A DNA stretch of 64,000 nucleotides from NCBI RefSeq assembly GCF_023507705.1, contig NZ_JALBGD010000003.1, forward strand, positions 62,001-126,000, given 5' to 3'. Both the position numbers and the translations under genes were made by a program. The notes under the pieces were generated by a model. It did no database searches and was not told the DNA's origin. It worked only from the letters and a program-made list of their open reading frames with translations. Below are positions 55,426-64,000 of this stretch, one piece after another. Each line of letters starts with the position of its first letter. Within the stretch, counting starts at the first letter, position 1. The DNA is from Stappia sp. WLB 29. Its GTDB lineage: Bacteria; Pseudomonadota; Alphaproteobacteria; Rhizobiales; Stappiaceae.

Positions 55426-55461
55426 CCCGCCCCCGATCTCGGGCCGATAACAGGGGGCGGG
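55426..55461 (-). terminator. Attenuator-like hairpin between the bmp gene and the ABC ATPase gene
   Basis: CCCGCCCCC at 55426-55434 pairs with GGGGGCGGG at 55453-55461 (perfect 9-bp stem, 18-base loop). On the minus strand only a weak TCTTTG follows. It probably reduces read-through from the binding-protein gene into the ATPase/permease genes. Confidence 0.55.
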
Positions 55462-55475
55462 CCGCGATCAGACGA

Positions 55476-56480
55476 TCACATCGTCGACTTGGGCTCGGCG
55501 TCGTTGACGTTGACGCGGAACAGCCCGTCGAGAATCTCTTTCTCCTTCTCGCGGGACGCCTTGACGGCCTCCGCATCGGCAAGGCTCTCGTCGACGACGA
55601 AGCTGCCACCGCCATAGGACATGAAGGAATACTGGCCGTAATCCGCCGGCTCGAAGCTGTCGGAGGCCACCGCCTCGATCACCCGGTCGATGGTCGGCTC
55701 CATGTGCCACAAGGCGCTGGCGAGGATCGTGCCCGGATAGTCGCCGGCCGTGTCGATCACATTGCCGATGGCAAGGATGCCCTTCTCCTTGGCTGCGTCG
55801 GAGACGCCGAAGCGCTCGGCGTAGAGAATGTCCGCGCCCTTGTCGACCATCGCGAAGGCCGACTCCTTGGCCTTCGGCGGGTCGTACCAGGAGTTGATGA
55901 AGGTCACGAGGAACTTGACGTCCGGGTTGACCGCCAGCGCGCCTTCCATGAAGGCGTTCATCAGGCGGTTGACCTCGGGGATCGCGTAGCCGCCGACCAT
56001 GCCGATGACGTTCGACTTGGTCGCCTTGCCGGCGATCATGCCGGTCAGGTAGCTCGGCTCATGGATCCAGTTGTCGAAGACGGCGAAGTTCGGCTGGGCC
56101 GGCCCGAAGGACGAGCCCATCAGGAAGGCGATGTCGGGATATTCGGCCGCAACGCTGCGCGCCGCACGCTCCACGGCGAAGGCCTCGCCGATGATCAGGT
56201 CCATGCCGCCCTCGGCATACTCGCGCATGACGCGCTCGTAGTCCGTGTTGGCAACGTTCTCGGAGTAGGTGTAGGTCACGTCGCCCCGCGCCTGCGCCGC
56301 CTGCAGCGCCTTGTGGATGCGCCCGACCCACTGCTGCTCGACCGGCACGGTGTAGATCGCCGCGACCTTCAGCGGCTTGTCCTTGGCGATTGCCGGCACT
56401 CCGCCCGCCATGACGGCGAGCGATGCGACAAGTCCGAGGACGGCCCGGCGCGTCCAGGCGAAATGATCGTTGATTGCCAT
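55476..56480 (-). CDS. BMP-family (basic membrane protein) ABC substrate-binding protein
   Basis: A 334-residue exported binding protein: WTRRAVLGLVASLAVMAGGV is a signal with a twin-Arg-like pair, cleaved near AIAKD. The mature part begins KVAAIYTVPVEQQWVGRIHK, with FLMGSSFGPAQPNFAVFDNW and VIGMVGGYAIPEVNRLMNAF. BMP proteins bind purine nucleosides in several bacteria; here the ligand is not certain. First gene of the operon; the ribosome-binding site GAGGGGGAG is just ahead of ATG 56480. Confidence 0.9.
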   Translation of the reverse strand: MAINDHFAWTRRAVLGLVASLAVMAGGVPAIAKDKPLKVAAIYTVPVEQQWVGRIHKALQAAQARGDVTYTYSENVANTDYERVMREYAEGGMDLIIGEAFAVERAARSVAAEYPDIAFLMGSSFGPAQPNFAVFDNWIHEPSYLTGMIAGKATKSNVIGMVGGYAIPEVNRLMNAFMEGALAVNPDVKFLVTFINSWYDPPKAKESAFAMVDKGADILYAERFGVSDAAKEKGILAIGNVIDTAGDYPGTILASALWHMEPTIDRVIEAVASDSFEPADYGQYSFMSYGGGSFVVDESLADAEAVKASREKEKEILDGLFRVNVNDAEPKSTM

Positions 56481-56639
56481 CTGACTCCCCCTCGCAGGAT
56501 GCGGCGCTCATGCGCAACTGGCACGGGCCGGTGTTCGTCGGCCGGCAAAGGCGCATGGGCGGCTCTTCGCGCGGCGAGGTAAATTGGACCACATTCCAGG
56601 CACGCTCACAATGGAGGCAGATGCCGGCCGCCGCGCTTT

Positions 56640-56700
56640 CTTGAACAAATGGACAAAGTTTGATCGTTTGGTCAAAAATTGAGCCGGCGCAGCTTTTTCC
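56640..56700 (-). promoter_or_regulatory. Candidate promoter/operator of the BMP operon
   Basis: An AT-rich patch in GC-rich surroundings. TTGATC-GTTT-GGTCAA at 56660-56675 is a dyad with one mismatch. On the minus strand it also offers a TTGACC -35-like hexamer. The rest of the 269-bp gap (56481-56749), including about 160 bp of leader, shows no other structure I can name. Confidence 0.4.
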
Positions 56701-56749
56701 CGCGGCAGGCGCGCTCTGCTTCCGCTTGTCGTGCCGACGCCCTTGCAGC

Positions 56750-58372
56750 CTATCCGAGCGGATCTTCCGGCGCCTGCGGCGGCGGGGCGGTCCGGCGGCG
56801 GGCCCTCGCCGCCCTTGCACGGGCGACATAGCCCTTCAGGTCGACCGCACCGGTCAGTTGGACGAAACCGGCGAACAGCACCATGCCGGCCAGCACCAGC
56901 AGGCCGAGGGCGGCAAAGCGCACCAGCACCGAGGGCGCGCCGAGCAACGGCGCCAGCAACCAGTCGCCGAGCAGCAGGCCGCCGCCCATGGCAAGGCTGG
57001 CGAGCGCCAGCAGCGGCAGCCGGCGCCGCGCGCCGTGGTCCATGCGGAAATGGCCGCGCCGCCACAGGGCCGCGCCCAGCAGGCCGGCGTTGACCCAGCC
57101 GGCCAGCGACGTGGCGAGCGCGATGCCGACATGGCCGAGGAGGGGAGCGAGTGCCAGCGCCCCGATCACGTTGACCGCCATGCCGATGCCGGCGAACCAC
57201 ATCGGCGTCACCGTGTCCTCACGAGCGAAGAAACCGGGCGAGAACACCTTGTTGAGCACGAAGGCCGGCAGGCCGAGGGCGAAGGCGATCAGCGCGGCCG
57301 TTGTGGCGCTCGCCGCCTCCGCGCCGAATTCGCCGCGCTGGTAGAGCACCGAGACGATGGGCTCGGGCACCGCTATCAGCGCGATGGTCGCCGGCAGGGT
57401 CAGGGCGAGGGCGAATTCCATCGCCCGATTCAGCGTGCCGTTGGCCTGCCCGTCCTCGCCGGCGCGCAGCGAGCGCGACAGGTCCGGCAGGAGCACCACG
57501 CCGATGGCGATGCCGACGACACCGAGCGGCAGTTGGTAGATGCGGTCGGCATAGTAGAGATAGGAGACCGCGCCGGCCTGGGCCGAGGCGATCACCGTGC
57601 CGACGACGATGTTGATCTGGGTGATGCCTCCGGCGATCACGCCCGGAACGCCGAGCTTGCACAGCCGTCGCACGCCGGCTGTCAGGCGCGGACGGCGGAA
57701 CGGCACGGAAAAGCCCATGCGGCGCACGGCGACGACAAGCAGCGCCAGTTGGGCGAAACCGGCGACCGCAACGCCGCCCGCCAGCACCACGCCAAGCGTC
57801 GTGCCCGGCTCCAGTCCCGCATACCAGATGCCGGCAAGCACCGAGATCATCACCAGATTGAGGACGACGGGCGCGAAGGCGGCGGCCGCGAAGCGGCGAT
57901 AGGTGTTGAGGATGCCGGACAGGAAGGCGACCAGCGACATGCACAACAGATACGGAAAGGTGATGCGCGACAGCAGCACCGCCAGGTCGAACTTCGATGG
58001 ATCTTCGGTAAAGCCCGGAGCAAGCAGAAAGACGAGGCCCTGCATGGCGACGAAGGCGATGGCGGTCAGCGCCAGCAGCGTCCACAGCAGCGCCGCCATT
58101 ATCTCGCCGGCAAACCGCCGCGCGCCCGCATCGCCCTCCTCTTCCAGCGCCCTTGCGAACAGCGGCACGAAGGCGGAGTTGAACGCGCCTTCCGCGAACA
58201 GCCGGCGGAACAGGTTGGGCAGGCGGAAGGCAACGAAGAAGGCGTCCGCTACCGGGCCTGCGCCGGCAAAGGCGGCGATCATCACGTCGCGCACGAAGCC
58301 GAGGACGCGGCTCGCCATGGTGGCGCCGCCGACGGTGGCGAAGTTGCGCAAGAGACTGATCGAGCCGGCCAT
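56750..58372 (-). CDS. murJ: Lipid II flippase
   Basis: A 540-residue polytopic inner-membrane protein of the MOP superfamily (MurJ/MviN). RNFATVGGATMASRVLGFVRD at the N-terminus, RLPNLFRRLFAEGAFNSAFV and LFSPGFFARED-type segment VFSPGFFAREDTVTPM are MurJ signatures; about 14 hydrophobic segments. It moves lipid II across the membrane for cell-wall synthesis. Directly downstream of glnD, as in many Rhizobiales. Confidence 0.95.
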   Translation of the reverse strand: MAGSISLLRNFATVGGATMASRVLGFVRDVMIAAFAGAGPVADAFFVAFRLPNLFRRLFAEGAFNSAFVPLFARALEEEGDAGARRFAGEIMAALLWTLLALTAIAFVAMQGLVFLLAPGFTEDPSKFDLAVLLSRITFPYLLCMSLVAFLSGILNTYRRFAAAAFAPVVLNLVMISVLAGIWYAGLEPGTTLGVVLAGGVAVAGFAQLALLVVAVRRMGFSVPFRRPRLTAGVRRLCKLGVPGVIAGGITQINIVVGTVIASAQAGAVSYLYYADRIYQLPLGVVGIAIGVVLLPDLSRSLRAGEDGQANGTLNRAMEFALALTLPATIALIAVPEPIVSVLYQRGEFGAEAASATTAALIAFALGLPAFVLNKVFSPGFFAREDTVTPMWFAGIGMAVNVIGALALAPLLGHVGIALATSLAGWVNAGLLGAALWRRGHFRMDHGARRRLPLLALASLAMGGGLLLGDWLLAPLLGAPSVLVRFAALGLLVLAGMVLFAGFVQLTGAVDLKGYVARARAARARRRTAPPPQAPEDPLG

Positions 58373-58438
58373 GGGCGGAAGTTCCGTTCAGGAGTGGCAG
58401 GAAATTGCATCGACGACCACGGGTGGGCAGGCGTTTCG

Positions 58439-61270
58439 TCAGGCCACCCCGGCGCGGCGCGGCCGGCGGCGAGCCGGCTCTTCCGCCGCCTCCCCCTCGA
58501 CCGCTTCGCGCAGACGTTCCCGGATCGCGTCCTGCCGGCCGATATTGCCGATCTTCTGGCCGGTGAGGTCGGTGACATAGAAAACGTCGACGGCCCGTTC
58601 GCCGAACGTCGCGATATGAGCGGAATTGATGTTGAGATTGAGGCCGGAGATCGCCCGTGTGAGATCGTAGAGCAGACCGGGCCGGTCGAGGCAGGAGATT
58701 TCCAGCACGGTGTAGCGGTTGGACCAGGAATTGTTGACCAGCACCTCCGTCTCGACGCGGAAGGCCTTCACGCGGCTGCGCGAGGCCGCCTTGCGGGCGA
58801 CGCTGTCGGGCAGCCGCTCCTCGCCGCGCAGCGCCTTCTCGATCAGCCGGCAGACGCGCTCGCCGCGGCGGATCTCGTCGTCGTCGCCCGGCAGTTCGCG
58901 GGAAATGTAGATCGTGTCGAGCGCGAAACCGTCCGTCGTTGTGTCGATCTGAGCATCGACGATGTTGGCCCCGGCGACGAAACAGGCCCCGGCAATGGTC
59001 GACAGCAGCCGTGGATGGTCGGCCGCCAGCACGGTGATCTCGGTCACCCCCTCGAAGGCATGGGTGACGACACGCGAGGAAAATCCGGTTTTGGCCCGGT
59101 CGGCGGCACGGATCATCTCGGCGTCGGCGATCTTGCGCTCCAGCGGCACGCGCAGCCAGTAGGCCGGATAGTGGCGCTCCAGATAGGCGGCAAGCTCATC
59201 CCTGTTCCAGGCGCCCAGCGTCTCGGCCAGTTCGCGCTTGGCCGCCTCGACCCGCATATCGTGCGGCAACAGGCTGTGGCCGCCGGTCAGCACCGGCTCG
59301 CATTCGTAGTACAGCGTGCGCAGCAACTGGCCCTTCCAGCCGTTGAAGACATTCGGCCCGACGGCACGGATGTCGGCAACGGTGAGAATCAGCAGCAGCT
59401 TCAGCCGCTCGACGCTCTGCACCTCGCGGGCGAAATCCTCGATGGTCTTGCGGTCGGCAAGGTCGCGCGACTGGGCGATCGTGCTCATGTCCAGGTGATG
59501 CTCGACCAGCCAGGCGACGGTCTCCGTCTCCGAAGGCGTCAGGCCGAGACGCGGGCACAGGCGGCGAGCGATGCGCGCGCCGGCAATGGAGTGATCCTCC
59601 GGCCGGCCCTTGGCGATGTCGTGCAGGAACATGGCGACGAACAGGACCTTGCGGTTCTGGATCGTCTTGATGATGTCGGTGGAGAGCGGATGGTCTTCGC
59701 CGGCCTCGCCGCGCTCGATCTCGCCCAGCACGCCGATGGAGCGGATCAGGTGCTCGTCCACCGTGTAGTGGTGGTACATGGAGAACTGCATCATCGCCAC
59801 GACCTTGCCGAAGTCGGGCACGAAGCGGCCGAGCACGCCGGTCTCGTTCATCTTGCGCAATACGGTCTCGGGATCGTTGCGCGAGGTCAGCACTTGCAGG
59901 AACAGGCGGTTCGCCTCCGGGTCCTCGCGCACCTGTGCGGTGATCAGCTTCAGCGACCGGCGCACCAGTTTCAGCATTTCCGGATGCAGCATCACCGCGT
60001 GGCGGTCGGCAATGGCGAAGAGGCGGATCAGGTTGACCGGGTCCTTCTCGAACACCGTGTCCGAGACCGCGTTGAGACGCCCCTTGTCGATCGCGAAATC
60101 CGGCGAGCCGGTCTGGACCTGGCGGCGGGCGCGCGAGGCGATGCGGTCGATCAGCTTCGACAGCGGCTGCGGCGCCTTGGCGTGCTGCTCCTCGAGCGCG
60201 GCGCAGAAGATCCGGGTCAGGTCGCCGACATCCTTGGCGACCAGGAAGTAGTGCTTCATGAAGCGCTCGACGTCCTTCATGCCCGGATGCTGGGTGTAGC
60301 CGAGGCGGACGGCGATCTCGCGCTGGACGTCGAAGGACAGGCGCTCCTCCGCCCGACCGGTGAGGAAATGCAGATGGCAACGAACCGCCCAGAGGAAATC
60401 CTCGCCCTTCTTGAAGCGCTGGAAGTCGGAGCGGGTGAAGACGCCCGCCTTCACCAGTCCCGAGCCGGAACGCACGCGGTAGAAGTATTTGGAGATCCAG
60501 AACAGCGTGTTGAGGTCGCGCAGGCCGCCCTTGCCTTCCTTCACGTTCGGCTCGACCAGGTAGCGCGACGTGCCCTGGCGGGTGTGGCGGGCGTCGCGCT
60601 CGGCGAGCTTGGCGGCGATGAATTCCGGTCCGGTGCCGGCGACGACGCTCTTGTCGAACCGCTCGATCAACTCGTCGGTCAGCGGCTCCTCGCCCCACAC
60701 GTGGCGAGCCTCCAGCAGCGCGGTGCGGATCGTCATGTCGGTGCGGGCAAGGCGCAGGCATTCGTCGATGTTACGGGTGGCATGGCCGACCTTCAGGCCC
60801 AGGTCCCACAGCATGTAGAGGATGTATTCGACGATCTGCTCGCCCCAGGGCGTCTGTTTGTAGGGCAGCAGGAACAACAGGTCGACATCCGAGCCGGGCG
60901 CCAGCGTGCCGCGGCCATAGCCGCCGACCGCGACGATGGACATGCGCTCGGCCGCGGACGGGTTCTTGACCCGGTAGACGTGATGGATGGCGAAATCGAA
61001 GATCACACGCAGGATCTCGTCCTGAACATGGCTCAGCCGCTGGGCACAGAGCGTGCCGCCGCCATCGGCAAAGAGCAGCTCCTCGACGCGGGTGCGCGCA
61101 TCGCGCATCGCCGTCTTCAGCTCGTTGAGAACATGGCTGCGCACGGCAAGGTCGGAGCCGTCGCCGTCGGTCGCCGCGGTCAGCGCCGTCAGCCGGTGAC
61201 GCAGGGCATCGGCATCGATCAGCCCGGCGAAGGGATCGGCGCTACGGGCGGGGGTCTTCGACGTCATCAC
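58439..61270 (-). CDS. glnD: PII uridylyltransferase/uridylyl-removing enzyme
   Basis: A 943-residue bifunctional nitrogen sensor that uridylylates PII proteins. The nucleotidyltransferase motif GGYGRGTLAPGSDVDLLFLL is near residue 115, the HD-domain motif FLHDIAKGRPEDHS near residue 560, and two ACT domains follow (EITVLAADHPRLLSTIAGAC and VLEISCLDRPGLLYDLTRAI) that sense glutamine. A second Met directly after the first leaves a one-codon doubt about the start. Confidence 0.96.
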   Translation of the reverse strand: MMTSKTPARSADPFAGLIDADALRHRLTALTAATDGDGSDLAVRSHVLNELKTAMRDARTRVEELLFADGGGTLCAQRLSHVQDEILRVIFDFAIHHVYRVKNPSAAERMSIVAVGGYGRGTLAPGSDVDLLFLLPYKQTPWGEQIVEYILYMLWDLGLKVGHATRNIDECLRLARTDMTIRTALLEARHVWGEEPLTDELIERFDKSVVAGTGPEFIAAKLAERDARHTRQGTSRYLVEPNVKEGKGGLRDLNTLFWISKYFYRVRSGSGLVKAGVFTRSDFQRFKKGEDFLWAVRCHLHFLTGRAEERLSFDVQREIAVRLGYTQHPGMKDVERFMKHYFLVAKDVGDLTRIFCAALEEQHAKAPQPLSKLIDRIASRARRQVQTGSPDFAIDKGRLNAVSDTVFEKDPVNLIRLFAIADRHAVMLHPEMLKLVRRSLKLITAQVREDPEANRLFLQVLTSRNDPETVLRKMNETGVLGRFVPDFGKVVAMMQFSMYHHYTVDEHLIRSIGVLGEIERGEAGEDHPLSTDIIKTIQNRKVLFVAMFLHDIAKGRPEDHSIAGARIARRLCPRLGLTPSETETVAWLVEHHLDMSTIAQSRDLADRKTIEDFAREVQSVERLKLLLILTVADIRAVGPNVFNGWKGQLLRTLYYECEPVLTGGHSLLPHDMRVEAAKRELAETLGAWNRDELAAYLERHYPAYWLRVPLERKIADAEMIRAADRAKTGFSSRVVTHAFEGVTEITVLAADHPRLLSTIAGACFVAGANIVDAQIDTTTDGFALDTIYISRELPGDDDEIRRGERVCRLIEKALRGEERLPDSVARKAASRSRVKAFRVETEVLVNNSWSNRYTVLEISCLDRPGLLYDLTRAISGLNLNINSAHIATFGERAVDVFYVTDLTGQKIGNIGRQDAIRERLREAVEGEAAEEPARRRPRRAGVA

Positions 61271-61300
61271 GTACAGCGCAGTCCTTCTTGCCGCAGCGTC

Positions 61301-61321
61301 GCGCAGGCACCATGCCTGCGC
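61301..61321. repeat. Perfect hairpin upstream of glnD
   Basis: GCGCAGGCA-CCA-TGCCTGCGC, 9-bp perfect stem, in the 171-bp gap between the HTH gene's stop and the glnD start. No T-run on either strand. The remainder of the gap shows nothing else. Confidence 0.45.
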
Positions 61322-61441
61322 AAGGCCTTGCCGGCGGCCGCGATTGCGGGACCCTACGCTTGCCGCCCGCGCCGCTCAAGAGGCGCCGGAGAAGAACAGG
61401 AGACCGTGCCGGAGACCTGGCCCACAACCCCAGAGTTGGCC

Positions 61442-61813
61442 CTAGATCCGGTCCCGCGCCGCCGCGACGCGCAGTTGATGCAACAGATGGGCCAGACTGT
61501 CGCGCGACAGGCCTGAAATCTTCGCCGCCAGCAGATTGGCCAGTTCCGTCGCCTCGGGCTGAAGGCCGGCCGTGTCGATGGAGACCTTCGGATCGGAGAT
61601 CTCGGCGAGGCGCTGCAACTCCTCCGCCTCGTCCCAGATGACGTTGAAGAAGGCAATGATCCGCTGCACCGTATACCAGGTGGGCCGGCCGCGCTTGCCG
61701 TGCTCCAGCGCCGACAGATAGGCCGCCGAAACACCCAGCGCCTCGGCCATTTCCGACAGGGTTATGCCGCGCTTCTTGCGCAGCTCGCGCAGCTTGGCGC
61801 CGAACGGCGTCAT
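61442..61813 (-). CDS. XRE-family helix-turn-helix regulator
   Basis: A 123-residue protein: GAKLRELRKKRGITLSEMAE, ALGVSAAYLSALEHGKRG (recognition helix) and a C-terminal helical region with LANLLAAKISGLSRDSLAHL. Its ATG overlaps the smr stop as ATGA, and this smr-HTH pair is common in Rhizobiales. The target is unknown. Confidence 0.88.
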   Translation of the reverse strand: MTPFGAKLRELRKKRGITLSEMAEALGVSAAYLSALEHGKRGRPTWYTVQRIIAFFNVIWDEAEELQRLAEISDPKVSIDTAGLQPEATELANLLAAKISGLSRDSLAHLLHQLRVAAARDRI

Positions 61814-62397
61814 CGTCCCCCCCACTTTCCGCTCTTGCGGATCCTGACATAGAGCGCGCCGCCACCGCCATGTGCGGCGTGGGCCTCCTCGAAGCCCACC
61901 ACCAGCGGGCGAAACTCGGGGAAGGACAGCCATTGCGGCACGACGCGGCGCAGGATGCCGCGCTCGCCGGCCAGCGGACTGCCGCCGGGCGCGCCCTTCC
62001 CTGTGATCACCAGCACCAGGCCGGCACCGCTCGACTGGGCATGGGACAGGAACCCGCGCAGCCGCACATGCGCCTCGGCCTGGGTCAGCCCGTGCAGGTC
62101 GATACGCATGTCGATGGCGCGGGTGCCGCGGGCGACGCGGCGACGCTGGCGCGGCTCGAGTGGCGACAGGGGCGGGGGAGACGGCTGGGCGGGCGAACGC
62201 AGCGCAAACGCGCCGGAGGCCGCAGGGCCGGCCGGCAGGGCGGCGGCGGGCACCGGAGCGGGAGCCTCTTCCGGTTCCGGCGTCGGCGTCTCGGCACGGG
62301 TACGCCCGCGGGGAACCAGCGGATCGACATCCGCCGTCACCTGCTCCCACAGGCGGCGCTCCTCGGGCGAGGGTTGGCGGCCACGGCGGCGGCTCAC
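61810..62397 (-). CDS. Smr-domain protein
   Basis: A 195-residue protein with an Ala/Pro-rich linker (about 35-80) and a C-terminal Smr domain: MRIDLHGLTQAEAHVRLRGF and LVLVITGKGAPGG hold the two conserved nuclease-fold motifs; HGGGGALYVRI near the end. Smr domains nick DNA or cleave RNA, in stalled-ribosome rescue in some bacteria. Overlaps mltA and the HTH gene by 4 bp each. Confidence 0.88.
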   Translation of the reverse strand: MSRRRGRQPSPEERRLWEQVTADVDPLVPRGRTRAETPTPEPEEAPAPVPAAALPAGPAASGAFALRSPAQPSPPPLSPLEPRQRRRVARGTRAIDMRIDLHGLTQAEAHVRLRGFLSHAQSSGAGLVLVITGKGAPGGSPLAGERGILRRVVPQWLSFPEFRPLVVGFEEAHAAHGGGGALYVRIRKSGKWGGR

Positions 62398-63539
62398 GGC
62401 TTGGCCTCCGGCCTGCGCGGCACCAGCAACATCATGTCCGCCCGGTGCTGGATGCGCCCGGCCAGTTCGCCGGCCTCATCGCCCGAACCGAAGAAGATGT
62501 CGCCGCGCGCCGGACCGACAATGGCCGACCCCGTATCCTCGGCGATCATCAGGCGATGAAACTTCTCCTGCTCGCCGTCCGGCCCCAAGGGGAGGTCGGC
62601 AGAGACGAAGACCAGCGCGCCATAGGCATGGTGCGCGGCATCGACCGCAAGGCTGCGGCCGGGCAGCAGCGGCAGTCCGGCGGCCCCGATCGGGCCTTCG
62701 TGCTCCGCTGCCTCGGTCACCTCGCGGAAGAAGATGTAGGACCGGTTGCGGCGCAGGACGCCGTCGATTTCGTGCGGGTTTTCCGCCAGCCATTGGCGCA
62801 GCACCTGCATGGTGACGGTGCCGGGATCGGCAAGGCCGCGCTCGATCATCACCCGGCCGATGGCGCTATAGGGATGGCCGGTCTTGCCGGCATAGCCGAC
62901 GCGCAGGCTACCGCCTTCGCGCAGGCGAATGCGGGCCGACCCTTGGACATGCACATAGAAGGCGTCGACCGGATCGGCCATCCAGACGAGCTCGAGGCCC
63001 CGGCCGGCCAGCGCCCCGTCCATGATCGCCCCCCGGTCGGGCGGCGCGACCAGACGGCCATTGCCGTTCGAAAAGGCAAATGGCGCGTCCTTGGGCAATC
63101 CGTCCGGCGCCGGTCGGCCGGCAAGGGGCACAAGCTCGGGCGGGCGGGCCAGAAGCGGCGTGTCGTAGCCGTCGCCTGGCCGGCGCGAGCCGTCGTATTC
63201 GGGCTCGAAATAGCCGGTAACGAACCCGTCGGCGAGGATGCGGCGCGGCTCGAAATGACGTTCCAGGAAGGTGCGGGCGGCCAGCGGCTCGCCGCTGTCG
63301 GCGGCGGCCTGCGCCGGAGCGCAAAGATGCGACAGTTCGCGGGGAAGCTCCGCCCGCCGGTCCCGGCAATGGCGCAGGAAGGCAGCAAGGGCGGCACGAT
63401 GGTCGTCGCCGGCCCAGCCGGGAAGCTCCGCGAAACTCAGGGGCGCAGACAGCATGAGAGGGTTTCCGCGCGCCAGAGCCGGGACCGTCGCAACGGTGCC
63501 GGCGAGCAGTGCCGCCGCCAGGCCGGCAGCAAGGGCCAT
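62394..63539 (-). CDS. mltA: Membrane-bound lytic murein transglycosylase A
   Basis: A 381-residue exported muramidase: signal sequence MALAAGLAAALLAG with VPALA end, GYFEPEYDGSRR, DAFYVHVQGSARIRL and the 3D-domain end LMIAEDTGSAIVGPARGDIF with the catalytic Asp region. Cleaves peptidoglycan to anhydro-muropeptides. ATG 63539 is chosen; an in-frame TTG at 63557 would add six residues with extra Arg before the signal. No lipobox Cys is visible, so lipoprotein anchoring is doubtful. It lies 19 bp after the Tim44-domain gene stop. Confidence 0.93.
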   Translation of the reverse strand: MALAAGLAAALLAGTVATVPALARGNPLMLSAPLSFAELPGWAGDDHRAALAAFLRHCRDRRAELPRELSHLCAPAQAAADSGEPLAARTFLERHFEPRRILADGFVTGYFEPEYDGSRRPGDGYDTPLLARPPELVPLAGRPAPDGLPKDAPFAFSNGNGRLVAPPDRGAIMDGALAGRGLELVWMADPVDAFYVHVQGSARIRLREGGSLRVGYAGKTGHPYSAIGRVMIERGLADPGTVTMQVLRQWLAENPHEIDGVLRRNRSYIFFREVTEAAEHEGPIGAAGLPLLPGRSLAVDAAHHAYGALVFVSADLPLGPDGEQEKFHRLMIAEDTGSAIVGPARGDIFFGSGDEAGELAGRIQHRADMMLLVPRRPEAKP

Positions 63540-63558
63540 CCGGCCGGCGGCACGCAAG

Positions 63559-64000
63559 TCACTCGACCGATTCGGTCGCCACCAGACGCCAGTTGGGGTC
63601 CCGCGAGGTGGTATCGCGGGCAAAGGTCCATATGTCGGTGACGTCGCTGACCGCGTTCGGGTCGCCGTCGACGATGGCGCCGTCGCGGTCGCGGGTTGCG
63701 GAGATCAATTCGGAGCGGAACTTGACGGTCACCTGCGCGGTGGAGCCCTTCAGGGCAGCTTCGACGATGTCCGCCTTGTCGATGCCGACGAAGGTGGACT
63801 CGATGGTCTCGCCGCGCGACTCGCGGTCGGAAATCGCCGCGACGAAACCCTCGTAGACTTCCTTCGAGAGCAGGTTCTTCAGCGTCTTGCGGTCGCCGTT
63901 GGCGAAGGCGGTGACGATCATCTCATAGGCCGCGCGGGCGCCCTGCAGGAAACCCTGGGGCTCGAAGGAGCGGTCGACGGACAGGATCTGGCGAAGGGCC
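63559..64000 (-). CDS. Tim44/TimA-domain protein, C-terminal part only
   Basis: The frame is open to the window edge, so the N-terminus is missing; about 147 residues are visible. FEPQGFLQGARAAYEMIVTA, FANGDRKTLKNLLSKEVYEG and DIWTFARDTTSRDPNWRLVA are typical of the Tim44-like domain in alphaproteobacteria, thought to sit at the inner membrane. It is first of the run Tim44-mltA-smr-HTH, usual in Rhizobiales. The ATG at 63921 is internal, not the start. Confidence 0.9.
   Translation of the reverse strand, partial: ALRQILSVDRSFEPQGFLQGARAAYEMIVTAFANGDRKTLKNLLSKEVYEGFVAAISDRESRGETIESTFVGIDKADIVEAALKGSTAQVTVKFRSELISATRDRDGAIVDGDPNAVSDVTDIWTFARDTTSRDPNWRLVATESVE

Noticed and set aside
56481-56660. 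Purine riboswitch in the leader of the BMP operon
   Set aside because: No three-way junction with the conserved loop sequences could be drawn by eye; the region is plain GC-rich leader.
56660-61516. A 1618-codon open frame on the plus strand
   Set aside because: Antisense to murJ and glnD, which carry full family signatures; low-complexity His/Arg/Gln content.

Overview
This is a gene-dense, GC-rich stretch (by eye roughly two thirds G+C) of an alphaproteobacterial chromosome, most likely from the Rhizobiales/Hyphomicrobiales. The clues are gene orders typical of that group: hisB-DUF2628-hisH-hisA-hisF-hisE-coaA, trpA-accD-folC, murJ-glnD, pcaQ divergent from pcaDCHGB, and Tim44-mltA-smr-HTH. 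The genus cannot be fixed from the window alone. I see no rRNA, tRNA, CRISPR array, transposase, integrase or phage gene. Long open frames opposite real genes are GC-driven shadows and are left out.

Layout. 1-4.6 kb: the 3' end of nagA, a sulfatase-superfamily hydrolase, and a TRAP transporter membrane pair (dctQM) with no binding protein. 4.6-12.5 kb: a minus-strand acyltransferase, a cytochrome P450, a cytosine-deaminase-type amidohydrolase and pobA, then divergent pobR and a tandem-domain polyphosphate kinase 2. 12.7-14.8 kb: a DedA-PAP2-LssY membrane protein. 14.8-19.5 kb: a sulfide/persulfide detoxification module under a BigR-like ArsR repressor (two YeeE/YedE half-permeases, persulfide dioxygenase, DUF442 sulfurtransferase/phosphatase, SulP permease). 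19.5-23.2 kb: an alpha/beta-hydrolase-like protein, a PAS-GGDEF-EAL protein with a degenerate EAL domain, and a small RlpA-like protein. 23.4-28.3 kb: a LysR gene and gcdH, followed by an amino-acid oxidase-like flavoprotein and a class V aminotransferase. 28.4-37.6 kb: housekeeping genes (pyrF; the his cluster with coaA; folC, accD, trpA).

37.7-46.9 kb is a seven-gene minus-strand catabolic island with a divergent RpiR regulator. It encodes a hutG-like amidohydrolase, a complete TRAP transporter, a glutamine-synthetase-like ligase, an aldehyde dehydrogenase and an iron-dependent alcohol dehydrogenase. The combination suggests uptake and gamma-glutamylation of an amine or amino alcohol. It sits directly upstream of trpA, where trpB would be expected. 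46.9-51.8 kb is the protocatechuate branch of the beta-ketoadipate pathway (pcaQ/pcaDCHGB). With pobA it converts 4-hydroxybenzoate as far as 3-oxoadipate. 51.8-56.5 kb is a BMP-type (nucleoside-like) ABC importer. 56.7-64 kb holds murJ, glnD, an HTH regulator, smr, mltA and the end of a Tim44-domain gene.

The most interesting signals are these. A 37-bp promoter/operator block is shared, with identical internal spacing, between the pcaQ-pcaD divergent region and the region in front of the orphan dctQM pair. The seven-gene gamma-glutamylation-type island is inserted next to trpA. The orphan TRAP pair is preceded by a hairpin of the kind that follows binding-protein genes elsewhere in the window. 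A cluster of GAGAC-containing palindromes lies between codA and the P450 gene.
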